From CAVWDU01 sp963840725 (GTDB lineage Bacteria > Pseudomonadota > Gammaproteobacteria > Pseudomonadales > Halieaceae): a stretch of DNA of 64,000 nt. Under the pieces are notes generated by a model, which ran no database searches, was not told where the DNA came from, and saw only the letters and a list, made by a program, of their open reading frames with translations. How positions within the stretch are numbered: the first letter of the stretch is position 1; each line of letters begins with the position of its first letter. This document shows, in pieces, positions 50,403-59,366 of this stretch. The position numbers and the translations under genes are program-made. The stretch is taken from assembly GCA_963840725.1 (NCBI GenBank), contig CAWIZY010000015.1:1-64000 (forward strand). The letters are read 5' to 3'.

Positions 50403-51997
50403 CAGCTACTCTCCCTCGCAGCCCCATCTACCGGTAGCCGCCGTGTTGAGGCGCAGAGCAGGTCGAGAGCCTCCAGCCGTCTGTCGACCTCGGTCCTCAG
50501 ATCGTGATACACCTCATCCGAGATCATTCCTTGATGTTGAGCATCCAAGATGGCGCCCTGTTCGCTTAGCAGGGCCTCCCGTTGCGCCTGGAGAATAGAC
50601 TCGCGTTCCAGTTCGGCGTGTTCGAAAAAAAGTTCGCCGACCTGCGATGCAAGTCGATCCTGATCCTGCAGATAGTCGTCGCGCAGCGCAGCCCAGATCT
50701 CATCGACCAGGATGCCGTCCCGGTGCAGTTCTTCCAGCCGTCGAACAGCGCTGCGTGTCGCGAGCAACTTGGCCAGGAACCTCTCGCGCTGGTAGACATG
50801 GTCAGGTCGACGGGTCAACCCAAGACGGGCGAGAAGCCTCTGGATGGTGGTGCCCTGCACCATCAGGGTAAAGAGCAGTACACCGAAGGTCATCGATAGA
50901 AGTGTGCTGCGATGGGCGAGCGTCGCAGGGAGGCTGAGGGCAAGCGCCAGACTGATGGCACCGCGTAGGCCGCCCCAGAAAAAGACGTGCCGCCAATCTG
51001 GATGCATCGGCGACCGGCCCTTGACCAGGCCGACCAACCATGTCAGGCCATAGACAGCCAGAGCGCGGCTGACCAGCACGGCAAGGACAGCCGCAGCGAT
51101 GGGACCCAAATCGGCCCAGAGTTCGGCCAGGTCGACCTGCAGACCGATGAGCAAAAAGAGCAACGAGTTGGCCAGAAAGGCAAGGTATTCCCACAGGGTA
51201 TTGATCATGTTCTTGGTAGTCGGTGAGATTCGGGATGCACCGAGGTTGCCGGCAAGCAGCCCGGCAATGACTACGGCGAGCACACCGCTAACGTGCAGTC
51301 TCTCCGCTAGCAGGTAGGCCCCATAGGCGAGCAGCGTAGTCAGCGTCGCTGCGATGAGGCGATCATCGACCCGGGCGATCAATTGAGCGCTCAGCCAACC
51401 GAGGGCGAGGCCCACCGCCATGCCGCCAAGAGCAATCTGGAAAAAGTCGAACAGGCCGTCGATAGGGTTGAACATATTGGTGAGAGCGACCCCGAGGGCG
51501 ATGCGAAAGATGACGATGGCTGTGCCATCGTTAAAGAGGCTCTCACCCTCAACGGCCGTCGCCAGCTCGCGTGGCACTCCTAACTCGCGAAAGAGGGCGA
51601 CAACGGCAACCGGGTCGGTAGCTGCTATCAGGGCGCCAAAGACGACTGCGGTGGCGAACGGCAGGCCAGTCCCCAACACTACCACGCCTCCCACCAGGAG
51701 CGAGGAGATGAGGACACCAGGCACCGCCAGGAGGACGATCGACGAGAGGTTCTCCCTCAGCAATCGCAGTTCAAGGTGAAACGCCGCCTCAAAGACGAGT
51801 GGGGGGACAAAGAGAGCGAGGATCAACTCCGGCGTCACTTCAATGTCGAGCGGCTGGCGGACCGTGATGGCGAGCCCGACCAGGACCAGGGCGACTGTGT
51901 AGGGTAGGCGGATGCGGCGCACACCGATGGCTACCAGCGTCGCCACCAGGACGAGTAGAACGATCAGCGATTCGGTCTCCAAGAATTGCTCTTCCAT
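50402..51997 (-). CDS. CPA1-family Na+/H+ antiporter
   Basis: Intact, about 531 residues from MEEQFLETES at 51997 (a further in-frame ATG at 52054 is possible). Twelve or so helices with VALVLVGLAITVRQPLDIEV, FGALIAATDPVAVVALFREL (the Asp-Pro-Val ion site), ESLFNDGTAIVIFRIALGVA (Asn-Asp pair), VSGVLAVVIAGLLAGNLGAS and FFWGGLRGAISLALALSLPA. A cytoplasmic tail of about 130 residues is helical and charged. Exchanges Na+ for H+ at the membrane. Confidence 0.92.
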   Translation of the reverse strand: MEEQFLETESLIVLLVLVATLVAIGVRRIRLPYTVALVLVGLAITVRQPLDIEVTPELILALFVPPLVFEAAFHLELRLLRENLSSIVLLAVPGVLISSLLVGGVVVLGTGLPFATAVVFGALIAATDPVAVVALFRELGVPRELATAVEGESLFNDGTAIVIFRIALGVALTNMFNPIDGLFDFFQIALGGMAVGLALGWLSAQLIARVDDRLIAATLTTLLAYGAYLLAERLHVSGVLAVVIAGLLAGNLGASRISPTTKNMINTLWEYLAFLANSLLFLLIGLQVDLAELWADLGPIAAAVLAVLVSRALAVYGLTWLVGLVKGRSPMHPDWRHVFFWGGLRGAISLALALSLPATLAHRSTLLSMTFGVLLFTLMVQGTTIQRLLARLGLTRRPDHVYQRERFLAKLLATRSAVRRLEELHRDGILVDEIWAALRDDYLQDQDRLASQVGELFFEHAELERESILQAQREALLSEQGAILDAQHQGMISDEVYHDLRTEVDRRLEALDLLCASTRRLPVDGAARESS

Positions 51998-52054
51998 GGG
52001 TCCTCGATGGATGATGTTAGCTAAAGCAGATCGGTCTGGCGAGTCCTGCAGCAT

Positions 52055-52360
52055 CCATTACATCTGGTGCTAACTCTGAAGAACTCTTCTATCCCGAGTG
52101 CTATTGATCCGGTGTCGTATTCACTGATTTACGGCGGCTGCGCGATGCAATGAGGGATACCGATGCATGGATTCTACCCGATTATTCCAGATTAGACCAA
52201 TGCCGTAAGGGACAGAGAATGTGTGTGATGAAGAAACAACGTCCAACAATGTGAACCACTCAACGCAATTCTGGAATCATGATAACCGTCCCTTTCCCGT
52301 TCAGGTGGTCATCCCTTCATCCTCTTATCTATATCTATCTACCTACATGCCTGGACCTGG
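52055..52360. other. intergenic, probable IS-flanking remnant
   Basis: 306 bases, no gene supported. An odd low-complexity stretch (TATCTATATCTATCTACCTAC, about 52325-52345, shortened here) precedes the transposase fragment. The missing 5' half of the insertion sequence is not found here. Confidence 0.4.
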
Positions 52361-53044
52361 GTGCGGTGTAAACGGGGGCATAGTTCGGCACGCAAGCAAC
52401 TGGCTTTGTTGGCTTACGTGCACCGTCTCATTCCGATCAGTTACCCGGTCTCGGTTTGTGGCGATAGTGAGTTTGGTGCCGTTGATGTGCTGCGGCAACT
52501 CGATAAATGGAAATGGGACTACGTACTGCGACAAAAGGCGAGCCATTTGGTCCAATTGGCAGGAAAGGATTGGCAAAGCTATGGTAGCCTGATCGAAAAA
52601 GCAGGCCAAAGTTTCTGGTTGGGACCGGCACTCTTGACCATGAAACACGCCTACCGGACCAACCTGCTGGCCCATTGGAAGCCAGGGGAAAAGGAACCCT
52701 GGCTTCTGGCCACCAACTTGCCGTCTTTGAAAGCAGCATTGTCCGTGTACCGCCGCCGTATGTGGATTGAAGAGATGTTTGGTGATTTCAAAAAACATGG
52801 TTTTGACCTGGAGAGCACGCACCTGGGTCACTTTTTGCGCCTGTCCCGTCTGACCTTGGCTGTCGCCTTGCTCTATGTCTGGCTGGTTTCGCTTGGTTCA
52901 CAAGTGATCAAGAATGGCCAGAGACATTTGGTTGATCGTCGCGGGCGCAAAGACCTGAGTGTATTTCGGATTGGCTGCAACATAGTGAGTCGGTGCCTGA
53001 CAAATGGGCTCTCGTTTTCAGTTCGGTTCGTTCCATATTTCTGA
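52361..53044 (+). mobile_element. IS4-family transposase, 5'-truncated
   Basis: The C-terminal two thirds of a DDE transposase. Second catalytic Asp in VSVCGDSEFGAVDVLRQLDK; the IS4 signature Y-x2-R-x3-E-x6-K is exact in YRRRMWIEEMFGDFK; ends with LALYVWLVSLGSQVI-like helices and a basic tail (DRRGRKDLSVFRIGC). The first Asp and N-terminal DNA-binding part are absent, so the element is defective. Its right end lies near 53,045-53,080, inside the 3' end of the universal stress gene on the other strand. Confidence 0.8.
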
Positions 53045-53508
53045 GCACAAACTGTATGGTAGCTAGTATCTATATCAGCCTTGGCAGGCACAAGCAACAC
53101 GGGAACCCTGGCGCCCCGGGACACGCGGTCGGCTACGCTGCCCATCAACCAGCGGCCAATCCCAGACCGCCCACGGGTGCACATCACGATCAGGTCGATC
53201 TGGTTGTCCTCGGCATAGCGCGTGATTAGGATGTGCGGATACCCCTCTTCTATTACTAGTTGCACAGGGACATCCTGCTCTTGCACTCTGGCGATGACAT
53301 GTTCCAGATACCTGTGAGTCAAGGACCTGGCCTTCTTTCGGGCTTCCTTGACTGCAGGGCTCCACATCCCTGGTGGCTCTTCAACTGGTGGGAATACCTT
53401 CAGCAGAACCAACTCTGCCTCGAAACGTTCGACCAGCGTCACCGCGTGCGGTAGCGCTTGCTCAGCGAGGGCTGAACCGTCCAATGGGACCAAGATTCGT
53501 TGGTACAT
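52873..53508 (-). CDS. universal stress protein with IS-derived tail
   Basis: YQRILVPLDGSALAEQALPH, LVLLKVFPPVEEPPGMWSPA, YPHILITRYAEDNQIDLIVM and RGRSGIGRWLMGSVADRVSR followed by VPVLLVPAK: a normal USP fold with the full ATP loop (G-x-S-G-x9-G-S-x-A) to about 53,085. The remaining 70 residues (DTSYHTVCAQKYGTNRTE onward) are antisense to the IS4 transposase and are not USP sequence. So insertion of the element seems to have replaced the natural stop. Confidence 0.8.
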   Translation of the reverse strand: MYQRILVPLDGSALAEQALPHAVTLVERFEAELVLLKVFPPVEEPPGMWSPAVKEARKKARSLTHRYLEHVIARVQEQDVPVQLVIEEGYPHILITRYAEDNQIDLIVMCTRGRSGIGRWLMGSVADRVSRGARVPVLLVPAKADIDTSYHTVCAQKYGTNRTENESPFVRHRLTMLQPIRNTLRSLRPRRSTKCLWPFLITCEPSETSQT

Positions 53509-53651
53509 GATATCTTTTCCTCATGGAATCAAGGCTTTTCTCGTTCCCTTGGGAAGCGTTTTCCAGTATCGTCGAGCCGGCCGAGATCAAGGGCCACCAC
53601 CTCTCCCTGGAAACCAGAGGGTACCGCCCCGAGTTGCCGTGTCCGAGCCGT

Positions 53652-54167
53652 TCAGATGATCTCGACCACGCGGAACTCGACCGGGCCGTCGGGCGTCTGA
53701 ACTTCTACCCGATCCCCCTTGCACCGACCCAAGACCGCATTTCCCAGCGGGCTCTGGTCCGATATGAACCCGCGAGAGGGATCCGCTTCGGCGCCTCCGA
53801 CTATGCGGTAAGTCGCCTCCATCTCGTTGTCCAAGACTGTGACGCGACTACCAAGCTGCGCAACCTGGGCATCAACCGGGTCCACCAATATTACGGCCAA
53901 AGCCAGCTGGTTGTTGATATAACGGATTCGCCGCTGTAGGTATTCGAACTCTGAACGGGCTCTTTCATACTCACCCACGTCGTCATCAAGCCCTTCTGAC
54001 GTCAAATCATGGATCCAATCGACTAGTACAGGCAGCCGAATGCGCTGCAAATACTCGATCTCGTTTTGGAGCCTCCTGACCCCCTCTTGTGTTAGCACGG
54101 ATGGTTCAGGGAGCTGATCTGCTCTTATCTTCTGCGCCCGTGTTTGGATGTGACCGATTACTGACAT
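53652..54167 (-). CDS. GreA/GreB-family transcription elongation factor
   Basis: Intact, 171 residues from MSVIGHIQTR (in-frame ATG at 54185 also possible). N-terminal coiled coil (LTQEGVRRLQNEIEYLQRIR, EGLDDDVGEYERARSEFEYL with acidic tip residues) and the FKBP-like C-terminal domain (VAQLGSRVTVLDNEMEATYR, GFISDQSPLGNAVLGRCKGD, VEVQTPDGPVEFRVVEI). It enters the RNA polymerase secondary channel to promote cleavage of backtracked transcripts. Sequence is divergent, so I do not choose GreA over a paralogue. Confidence 0.85.
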   Translation of the reverse strand: MSVIGHIQTRAQKIRADQLPEPSVLTQEGVRRLQNEIEYLQRIRLPVLVDWIHDLTSEGLDDDVGEYERARSEFEYLQRRIRYINNQLALAVILVDPVDAQVAQLGSRVTVLDNEMEATYRIVGGAEADPSRGFISDQSPLGNAVLGRCKGDRVEVQTPDGPVEFRVVEII

Positions 54168-54470
54168 ATGTTGCCTCGTTTCCAATAAGCCTCATTATAA
54201 AGTATTTTACTGATTGATTTCGTATGATTTCTGATCATTGTGATCCAGTTCTATACCCACACGCTTTCAACGGAATGGTCTGTCCCACCAGCCGACGATC
54301 CAGGTCCGGACGCGCCTGCCACTTCTGAGCCCTTGTGTGCCGGCAACGCTCTCCATAATACTTGGCCGCGCTGTAAGGGCATTTCGATCGTAAAAGCGTT
54401 CAGGATTTGTCGGTTCAGGCTACCAAGCGAGTCTCTGAGGATTGAGCTTCCGTCAGGTGCATATACAAAA

Positions 54471-54506
54471 AACCTGCTCCGAGCCAATTCGGAGCAGGTT
54501 TTTTGC
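54471..54506. terminator. strong bidirectional rho-independent terminator
   Basis: A perfect 12-bp stem (AACCTGCTCCGA/TCGGAGCAGGTT, 54471-54500) with a GCCAAT loop, followed by TTTTTT on the plus strand and preceded by AAAAAA, giving a T-run on the minus strand. It lies just past the stop of the minus-strand Lys-rich gene (54531), whose transcript it should end. Confidence 0.9.
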
Positions 54507-54530
54507 TGTGAGCTACACTCAGCTGCTTAG

Positions 54531-54644
54531 CTAGCTATGCTTCTTGCCGGTCTTGCCCTTGCCGCCGCTCTTGGACTTGTCTTTCTTGGCCTTCGGCTTG
54601 GCTGAGGGCGTGACAGGAGTCTTTTTGTCTGGTTTGGTTGGCAT
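54531..54644 (-). CDS. Lys-rich mini-protein
   Basis: 37 residues, MPTKPDKKTPVTPSAKPK followed by KKDKSKSGGKGKTGKKHS. GGAGG sits 8 bases before the ATG, and a perfect terminator follows the stop, so this is a well-framed transcription unit. Strongly basic, no hydrophobic core, so disordered and probably nucleic-acid binding (inference). Similar short Lys-Pro-Ser peptides occur in many bacteria without assigned function. Confidence 0.6.
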   Translation of the reverse strand: MPTKPDKKTPVTPSAKPKAKKDKSKSGGKGKTGKKHS

Positions 54645-54832
54645 AGTATCCTCCACCTGGTCTGATTCGATTGCACCGATCTGCAATAGTCTATATTCTA
54701 CTCGTCTTTCTTGTCCCGTCATCCGCCAAAAGTCGGAGATTCTATCCGACCTTGGGACGAATCCTCGACTTCTCTTCGAAGCCAGGCATGGCACTGAGGC
54801 GTCACACAGTCGACACTTTGTAGCTCAAGTGA

Positions 54833-55435
54833 CTACCACCACCTCTTTACCGGAACGGCCGGGAGGACCTTGACCTCTGACCGCTCCAAATTGAGGAACA
54901 CTGTGTCCTCCTCAATGCGGTCGATCGCCGAGATGGGGATAGCAATCTCCCTCTGGTCCCAGAGGTGTCCCTCGCGCATCACCAGGTGGGTGATATGGCC
55001 ACTGGTCGGCTCGATCACAAACTCGTCCACCCGACCCACCCTCCCATTGGTCGCCCTCACCCGGGCACCTCGACGTATCCCCAGTTCGCCTCTGGCGATC
55101 GATTCGTGATGTGCCGTCACCCACCGGGGTATGACATAGGGGTGCGCCAGGTATGGGTCATAGCCGATACACTCTGGGATGTCAGCTTCTACAAACTCAG
55201 CGCGAAGGAATTCCCTCATCCCCGATAGCTCACGGCGAGAGCAGGACAGCAGCACCAGCTCATCATCGGTGTCAAGAACGTACCGGATTGGCACCAGTCG
55301 CTCCGTGTACTGCTGCTGCCTCTCCTTCACCACCACATTTGTCACCTTCTTCGTTGTCGGGTTGACAATCAACAGCGTTGAGCGGCCGGCTGGGCCATCA
55401 GAACATACCACCTGCGCTTGTATGGGAATCTCCAT
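54833..55435 (-). CDS. PRC-barrel domain protein
   Basis: Intact, 200 residues. N-terminal PRC-like half (MEIPIQAQVVCSDGPAGRST, LLIVNPTTKKVTNVVVKER, VPIRYVLDTDDELVLLSCSR) and a second PRC-barrel half (IRRGARVRATNGRVGRVDEF, VIEPTSGHITHLVMREGHLW, REIAIPISAIDRIEEDTVFL). Duplicated PRC-barrel proteins are frequent in Chloroflexota; they bind partners in ribosome maturation or stress. Role here unknown. No membrane segment. Confidence 0.8.
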   Translation of the reverse strand: MEIPIQAQVVCSDGPAGRSTLLIVNPTTKKVTNVVVKERQQQYTERLVPIRYVLDTDDELVLLSCSRRELSGMREFLRAEFVEADIPECIGYDPYLAHPYVIPRWVTAHHESIARGELGIRRGARVRATNGRVGRVDEFVIEPTSGHITHLVMREGHLWDQREIAIPISAIDRIEEDTVFLNLERSEVKVLPAVPVKRWW

Positions 55436-55498
55436 CTTTTGTCACTTCTCCTTTAGTCATCTGTACTGCTTATTCCGTCTCAGTTGATAGGTCAACAC

Positions 55499-56440
55499 TC
55501 AGCCGGCAACAACTTGTTCGGACTCGGGGTCTAACCACCACCGATTACCCTCAAAATCATTCAGGAGAATCCTATCGTCGCGCCACTCAGTCGGCCAGAA
55601 CCTCCGCCCGTCCTGCTCAATCAGAACAGTTGGCTCCAATGAACGAACATCGAACTCGACTATTGAATGGGTCCATTTTGCAGAGCAGGGCTCGTGAGCC
55701 AGGGCTAACACCAGGCTGCCCCCATCCGGTGACCAGACGATACCTCCGGCCTGCAGTGCCGCTTCTCCTGGGAGAAGTACCTGTTGTTCGTCCCCCGACA
55801 GGAGATCATGCAGTATCAATGTTAGGGTCTCAGGAGTGCGCCGGACCAGCGCCAGGGTCGCACTGTCCGAGGAGATGGCCTGACCAATCCCTTGTGTGCC
55901 GGCAACCTCAGTGATCTGACCGGTTTGAAGATCGACCCGCTGCAAGTTCGAGCCGCCAGCAAAGATACCACAGCCATCGGCCATGGTCTGGTGTACATAG
56001 TAGAACTGGGACCCTTCCTTGGAGAAAAAGATGGGGACCGGCAACGAGTATCCCATTGCCCAGAGTTCTTTCTCCTCGACCAGAGTCCACGACACCGAGT
56101 TGTCCAGCTTTGATACGACAAGTTCTCGGTAATAGTCTCCGCCTCCGCTGGGGAAGATAGCCCTGGCCTCAGCAACCCACTCACCGCCAGTCAGGCTTGC
56201 TCGCCAGTTACTGTCGTCGGATTCCTCGGTTGGAATCGGCTCATCAGTCGCTTGCGCGGTGGAAGCGGGCAGGGTGAGTTCCTCGGTTTCTGTCGCTGCG
56301 GGGGATGGTGGAACGGGCGTTGGTTCCTCTGTGGCAACGGCCGCTGTGCCAGTAGGTGGCTGAGCCTCTGGAGTGCAGGCCATCAGACCGACTAGGAACA
56401 GGAGCACGAGCAAGCGGGCAGGGTTTAAGTTCGATTTCAT
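55499..56440 (-). CDS. beta-propeller-like lipoprotein
   Basis: Start MKSNLNPARLLVLLFLVG at 56440 with lipobox GLMAC. A Pro/Thr/Glu linker (ATEEPTPVPPSPAATETEEL) leads to WD40/TolB-like blades: IFFSKEGSQFYYVHQTMADG, NLQRVDLQTGQITEVAG, AISSDSATLALVRRTPETL and GIVWSPDGGSLVLALAHEP. A cell-surface sensor or scaffold, typical of Chloroflexota. The longer frame to 56632 crosses the intron 3' end and is rejected. Confidence 0.75.
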   Translation of the reverse strand: MKSNLNPARLLVLLFLVGLMACTPEAQPPTGTAAVATEEPTPVPPSPAATETEELTLPASTAQATDEPIPTEESDDSNWRASLTGGEWVAEARAIFPSGGGDYYRELVVSKLDNSVSWTLVEEKELWAMGYSLPVPIFFSKEGSQFYYVHQTMADGCGIFAGGSNLQRVDLQTGQITEVAGTQGIGQAISSDSATLALVRRTPETLTLILHDLLSGDEQQVLLPGEAALQAGGIVWSPDGGSLVLALAHEPCSAKWTHSIVEFDVRSLEPTVLIEQDGRRFWPTEWRDDRILLNDFEGNRWWLDPESEQVVAG

Positions 56441-56500
56441 TAGAGTTCTCACTTGATAGATCTCTTTGGCTCTACAAAGAGCGAAACGCCAGGTCGAGAC

Positions 56501-57146
56501 AATCGGGATAGGGGGGAGCCTCACGGCTCCACCCCTCCCACACCACCGTGCGTACGGGTCCGTACACGGCGGTTCGGTTAGTTTAGCGTCCATACACGAC
56601 GCCGGGCTCTCGGATACATGCTCCGCCGCCAATGGTTCGGCCCTTCCTCGGTAGCCATCGGGGCTTCACCCCTACTCTCTTCCGGGAAGGCCAGCTCAGC
56701 TGGTATTTTCTGCCGCTTTCCATTCACGAGAAGCACATTCCTACTCACCACTCCAACCGTTCGGGCCTTCGATCAGCTCTCGCTCATCTACTATGCCCTC
56801 TGCTGACTCCTGCATCCTGATCAGGGTTCCTTTCGGTCCCCTCAGTCCCGTCTTCGAGACAGAATGCAGGTCTCCCGGGGTAAGCCCGACCGCTTTCACC
56901 GCACACCTGCTGGATTTACAGCCGTGACCCTTGGTGGATATGGATTTCGCTGTCTCTGGCCAGCTCATCCGATCACGCTCTGCCTCCTATCCAGTTTCTG
57001 TTCGTCAGGTCGCAGTTTTGCTCCACGCTCTGCGAAGCGTTCAGACCCCACCTCGCGGTGACGCCCTTGCGCTTCGCTAGCACTTCACCTCCACCAGGTT
57101 GTGCAGGGGACTTTCACCCCCAAGCTGTCGAACATGCCCGGCACAC
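56501..57146 (-). ncRNA. ORF-less group IIC intron
   Basis: Read on the minus strand it begins GTGTGCCGGGCATG (57146), then GGGGGTGAAAGTCCCC, GCAAGGGCGTC and GCGAGGTGGGGTCTGAA blocks, TTACCCCGGGAGACC, and GTCAGCAGAGGGCATAGTA, all in the order known for group IIC ribozymes. The 3' end shows GAACCGCCGTGTACGG and GTACGCACGGTGGTGTG (domain V-like) and domain VI ending near CCCGATT. Domain IV, where the reverse transcriptase should be, is only about 150-200 bases and has no long frame. About 646 bases. It sits directly after a terminator hairpin, the known target of class C introns. Confidence 0.8.
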
Positions 57147-57184
57147 CAGAAGGGCAGCGCCTCTGGAGAGGCGCTGCCCCGTTT
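57147..57184. terminator. terminator hairpin used as intron target
   Basis: A perfect 12-bp stem (GGGCAGCGCCTC/GAGGCGCTGCCC, 57152-57179) with a TGGA loop. On the plus strand CGTTTTCT follows. On the minus strand, downstream of the PA14 gene stop at 57198, it is followed by TTCTG and then the intron's GTGTGCC, so the intron has taken the T-run position. Confidence 0.85.
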
Positions 57185-57197
57185 TCTCAACGACAGG

Positions 57198-58994
57198 CTA
57201 GCTTACAATTGGCAGGGTGCCGATGGGCACGCTCTCGAGCAGATAGGCGCCGCTCATCCAGCCGATCGTGCCGTCGACGAGCCGGACCTTGGCCCAGGTT
57301 GCGGCGGCATTGCGGCCGAGGAGCGAGACTACCGTGCCGCGAGGCATCGCGGTGAGGACGCCATAGGTGGTGCCAGGGCCGGTGCGTACGTTCAGGTACG
57401 AGGCGTTGACCACGGTGCCCGCAGGCTCGGAAGTGTTGGGGGTGGTGGACCCTCCCGTATTCGGAACTGTCCCCTGCCATACCGGCAGATTGTTGACCGG
57501 AACACTTGTCCAGAGATAGCCCGGCAAGCCACTGACCCACGCTGTGCCATTATCCCAGTTGATCATGACCCAGGTTCCCACAGCACTGCGATACCCAGCC
57601 AGTGACACATTCTGGTTGCGAACCAGTTGGGTGATGATCCCATACTGGAGACCGGGCCCGTGGCGCACGTTCAGAAACTGACTCTGCACGGTGCCGGTGC
57701 CCTGCCCGGAAGGCGGTGGGGGCTGCGGAACAGACTGAACCTGGGTCCAGGTCAGTTGTGCCTGCGCACCGCCCGAATTCTCATAATACTCCACTTGCAC
57801 ATGCGCCGTCCCGGTGGGCAGATCGATCTCCCCGCTTTGGGCCGCGGGAGTGTGATCGTGCCAGGCCGAGATAAGCTGCTGGTTATTCACCCATACACGC
57901 ATCCCATCATCGGAGGTAGCCGTAAAACGGTACCGACCGCCGGTCAGGTAGAGAGAGCGGTTCCAGCGAACGGAAAAGCCGTCGGCAACGACGATCCCGG
58001 GAGCGGGGGAGCCGGTTCCCCAGTTGAAGTTCAGTTGAGCATCATCGCGGACCAGAATCGGAGAACCGCTCAGGGTCTTGTTGTTAAAGTACTCGCCGCG
58101 CCAGTTGGTGACGGTGACGGTTCCCCCGGTCTTGGTCCATCCCAGGTTAGCGAGGGCTCCGCCGACATTCTCATAGTACTCCATCTTGATGGGGATCAGC
58201 CCACCCGGCAGGTCAATCGCGGCCGAGTAGGTACCGGCATAGCTGTCGTGCCATTGGTCTACCAGCAGTTGCCCGTTCACCCACAGGCGCACGCCGTCGT
58301 CCGCGGTGACAGCGAAGCGATAGCGGCCGGGATCGAGCGACAGCGAGCGCGTCCAGCGCACCGAGAACCGGTCAGCGGGGACCGCACTTGACGGAGAGCC
58401 GACGCCCCAGTCAAAGCTGATGCTGGGATCGTCGCGGACCAGGACCGGCGAACCACTCAGGCTCATGGTGCTATAATACTCGCCCTTCCAGTTTGCAATG
58501 GGTGTGCCAGGCGTCCCGCTGATGGGCGTCCATGACAGCTTGGCGACCGCGTCGCCGCTGGCCTCAAAGTACTTGACTTTCACTTCGTGATCGCCGGCAT
58601 TGAGGTAAACGTCGTTGCTCACGATACGTGCCTGGCTGTCCCACCAGGAGTCTATGATGAGCACCTCGTCAACCCACACCCGCATCCCATCATCGGTCGT
58701 CGCCGTAAAGCGGTAGGTTCCGGCCGAGAAATTCACGACTCTTCTCCAGCGGACAGAGAAATCGTTCTTGTTCACAATCCCGGGCGCGGGACTGTCCTTC
58801 CCCCAGTTGTAGTCCAGCGTCGACTCGGCGCGCTGAAGCACCGGGTCGCCGGACAGGTTCTTGTTATTCCAATACTTGGCATCCCACTTGGAGTCGGCCG
58901 CCTGTGATGTGACTGCGGTGCTGGCCCAGGCCAGAGTTAGCAGTGTCAAGACGGCAAGTACTGCCAGTATCTTGTGTCCCTTTTTTGCCTTCAT
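57198..58994 (-). CDS. secreted protein with three PA14 and two SH3b domains
   Basis: Intact, 598 residues. GGAGG precedes MKAKKGHKILAVLAVLTLLT at 58994; signal peptide cut near SQAADS. Three PA14-type repeats, each with a YWNNKNLSGDPVL/YYSTMSLSGSPVL/YFNNKTLSGSPIL opening, FSVRWxR strand, RYRFTATTDDGMRVWVDEVL and VKYFEASGDAVAKLSW-like end. Then two bacterial SH3 domains (SQFLNVRHGPGLQYGIITQL, ASYLNVRTGPGTTYGVLTAM). Expected to bind glycans and wall. Common architecture in Chloroflexota. Divergent from the LysM-transpeptidase gene. Confidence 0.9.
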   Translation of the reverse strand: MKAKKGHKILAVLAVLTLLTLAWASTAVTSQAADSKWDAKYWNNKNLSGDPVLQRAESTLDYNWGKDSPAPGIVNKNDFSVRWRRVVNFSAGTYRFTATTDDGMRVWVDEVLIIDSWWDSQARIVSNDVYLNAGDHEVKVKYFEASGDAVAKLSWTPISGTPGTPIANWKGEYYSTMSLSGSPVLVRDDPSISFDWGVGSPSSAVPADRFSVRWTRSLSLDPGRYRFAVTADDGVRLWVNGQLLVDQWHDSYAGTYSAAIDLPGGLIPIKMEYYENVGGALANLGWTKTGGTVTVTNWRGEYFNNKTLSGSPILVRDDAQLNFNWGTGSPAPGIVVADGFSVRWNRSLYLTGGRYRFTATSDDGMRVWVNNQQLISAWHDHTPAAQSGEIDLPTGTAHVQVEYYENSGGAQAQLTWTQVQSVPQPPPPSGQGTGTVQSQFLNVRHGPGLQYGIITQLVRNQNVSLAGYRSAVGTWVMINWDNGTAWVSGLPGYLWTSVPVNNLPVWQGTVPNTGGSTTPNTSEPAGTVVNASYLNVRTGPGTTYGVLTAMPRGTVVSLLGRNAAATWAKVRLVDGTIGWMSGAYLLESVPIGTLPIVS

Positions 58995-59366
58995 GATTAG
59001 GTAGACCTCCTGTCTCCAAACAAACGATATTGATCCGGTCGCACTGCTACTCATGGCAGGTATGACACGGCTGCCTGGATAAGATTCTATTGGAATCAGA
59101 GCATCGGAACATCCGTCAGACTGTTGAATTTGGCTCCGACTTTAGTCGGAATCGGATCTCTGACCGAGTTGCCTATCCCACCATCATCGACGACGATGGA
59201 CCCAGTCCGCCAGGTCATTCACGATCGCGTTATCCGTCAAAAGTCGGAGTCGGAATCGGAACTCTGCCCGATGTGCACCCGATCGCTCTCATCTATAATA
59301 GATACACTTTGTTCGCTGTCATCCGATCATTCATTGCGGGTGACCCAAGAATTAGGAACTAGATCG
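58995..59366. promoter_or_regulatory. divergent intergenic region with AAAGTCGGAG elements
   Basis: 372 bases between two cell-wall genes. It holds TCCGAC-TTTA-GTCGGA (59135-59150) and ATCCGTCAAAAGTCGGAG (59232-59249). The second element recurs, 17 of 18 bases identical, at 54721-54738 before the Lys-rich gene. Possible operator or promoter element; no regulator is known. Confidence 0.35.

Noticed and set aside
56466..57061. Several plus-strand ORFs (for example MALQRAKRQVETIGIGG)
   Set aside because: They are antisense to the group IIC intron RNA; such frames are often mis-annotated as small proteins.
57627..58391. 254-codon plus-strand ORF
   Set aside because: Antisense to the intact PA14 repeats; its periodic composition mirrors that repeat.
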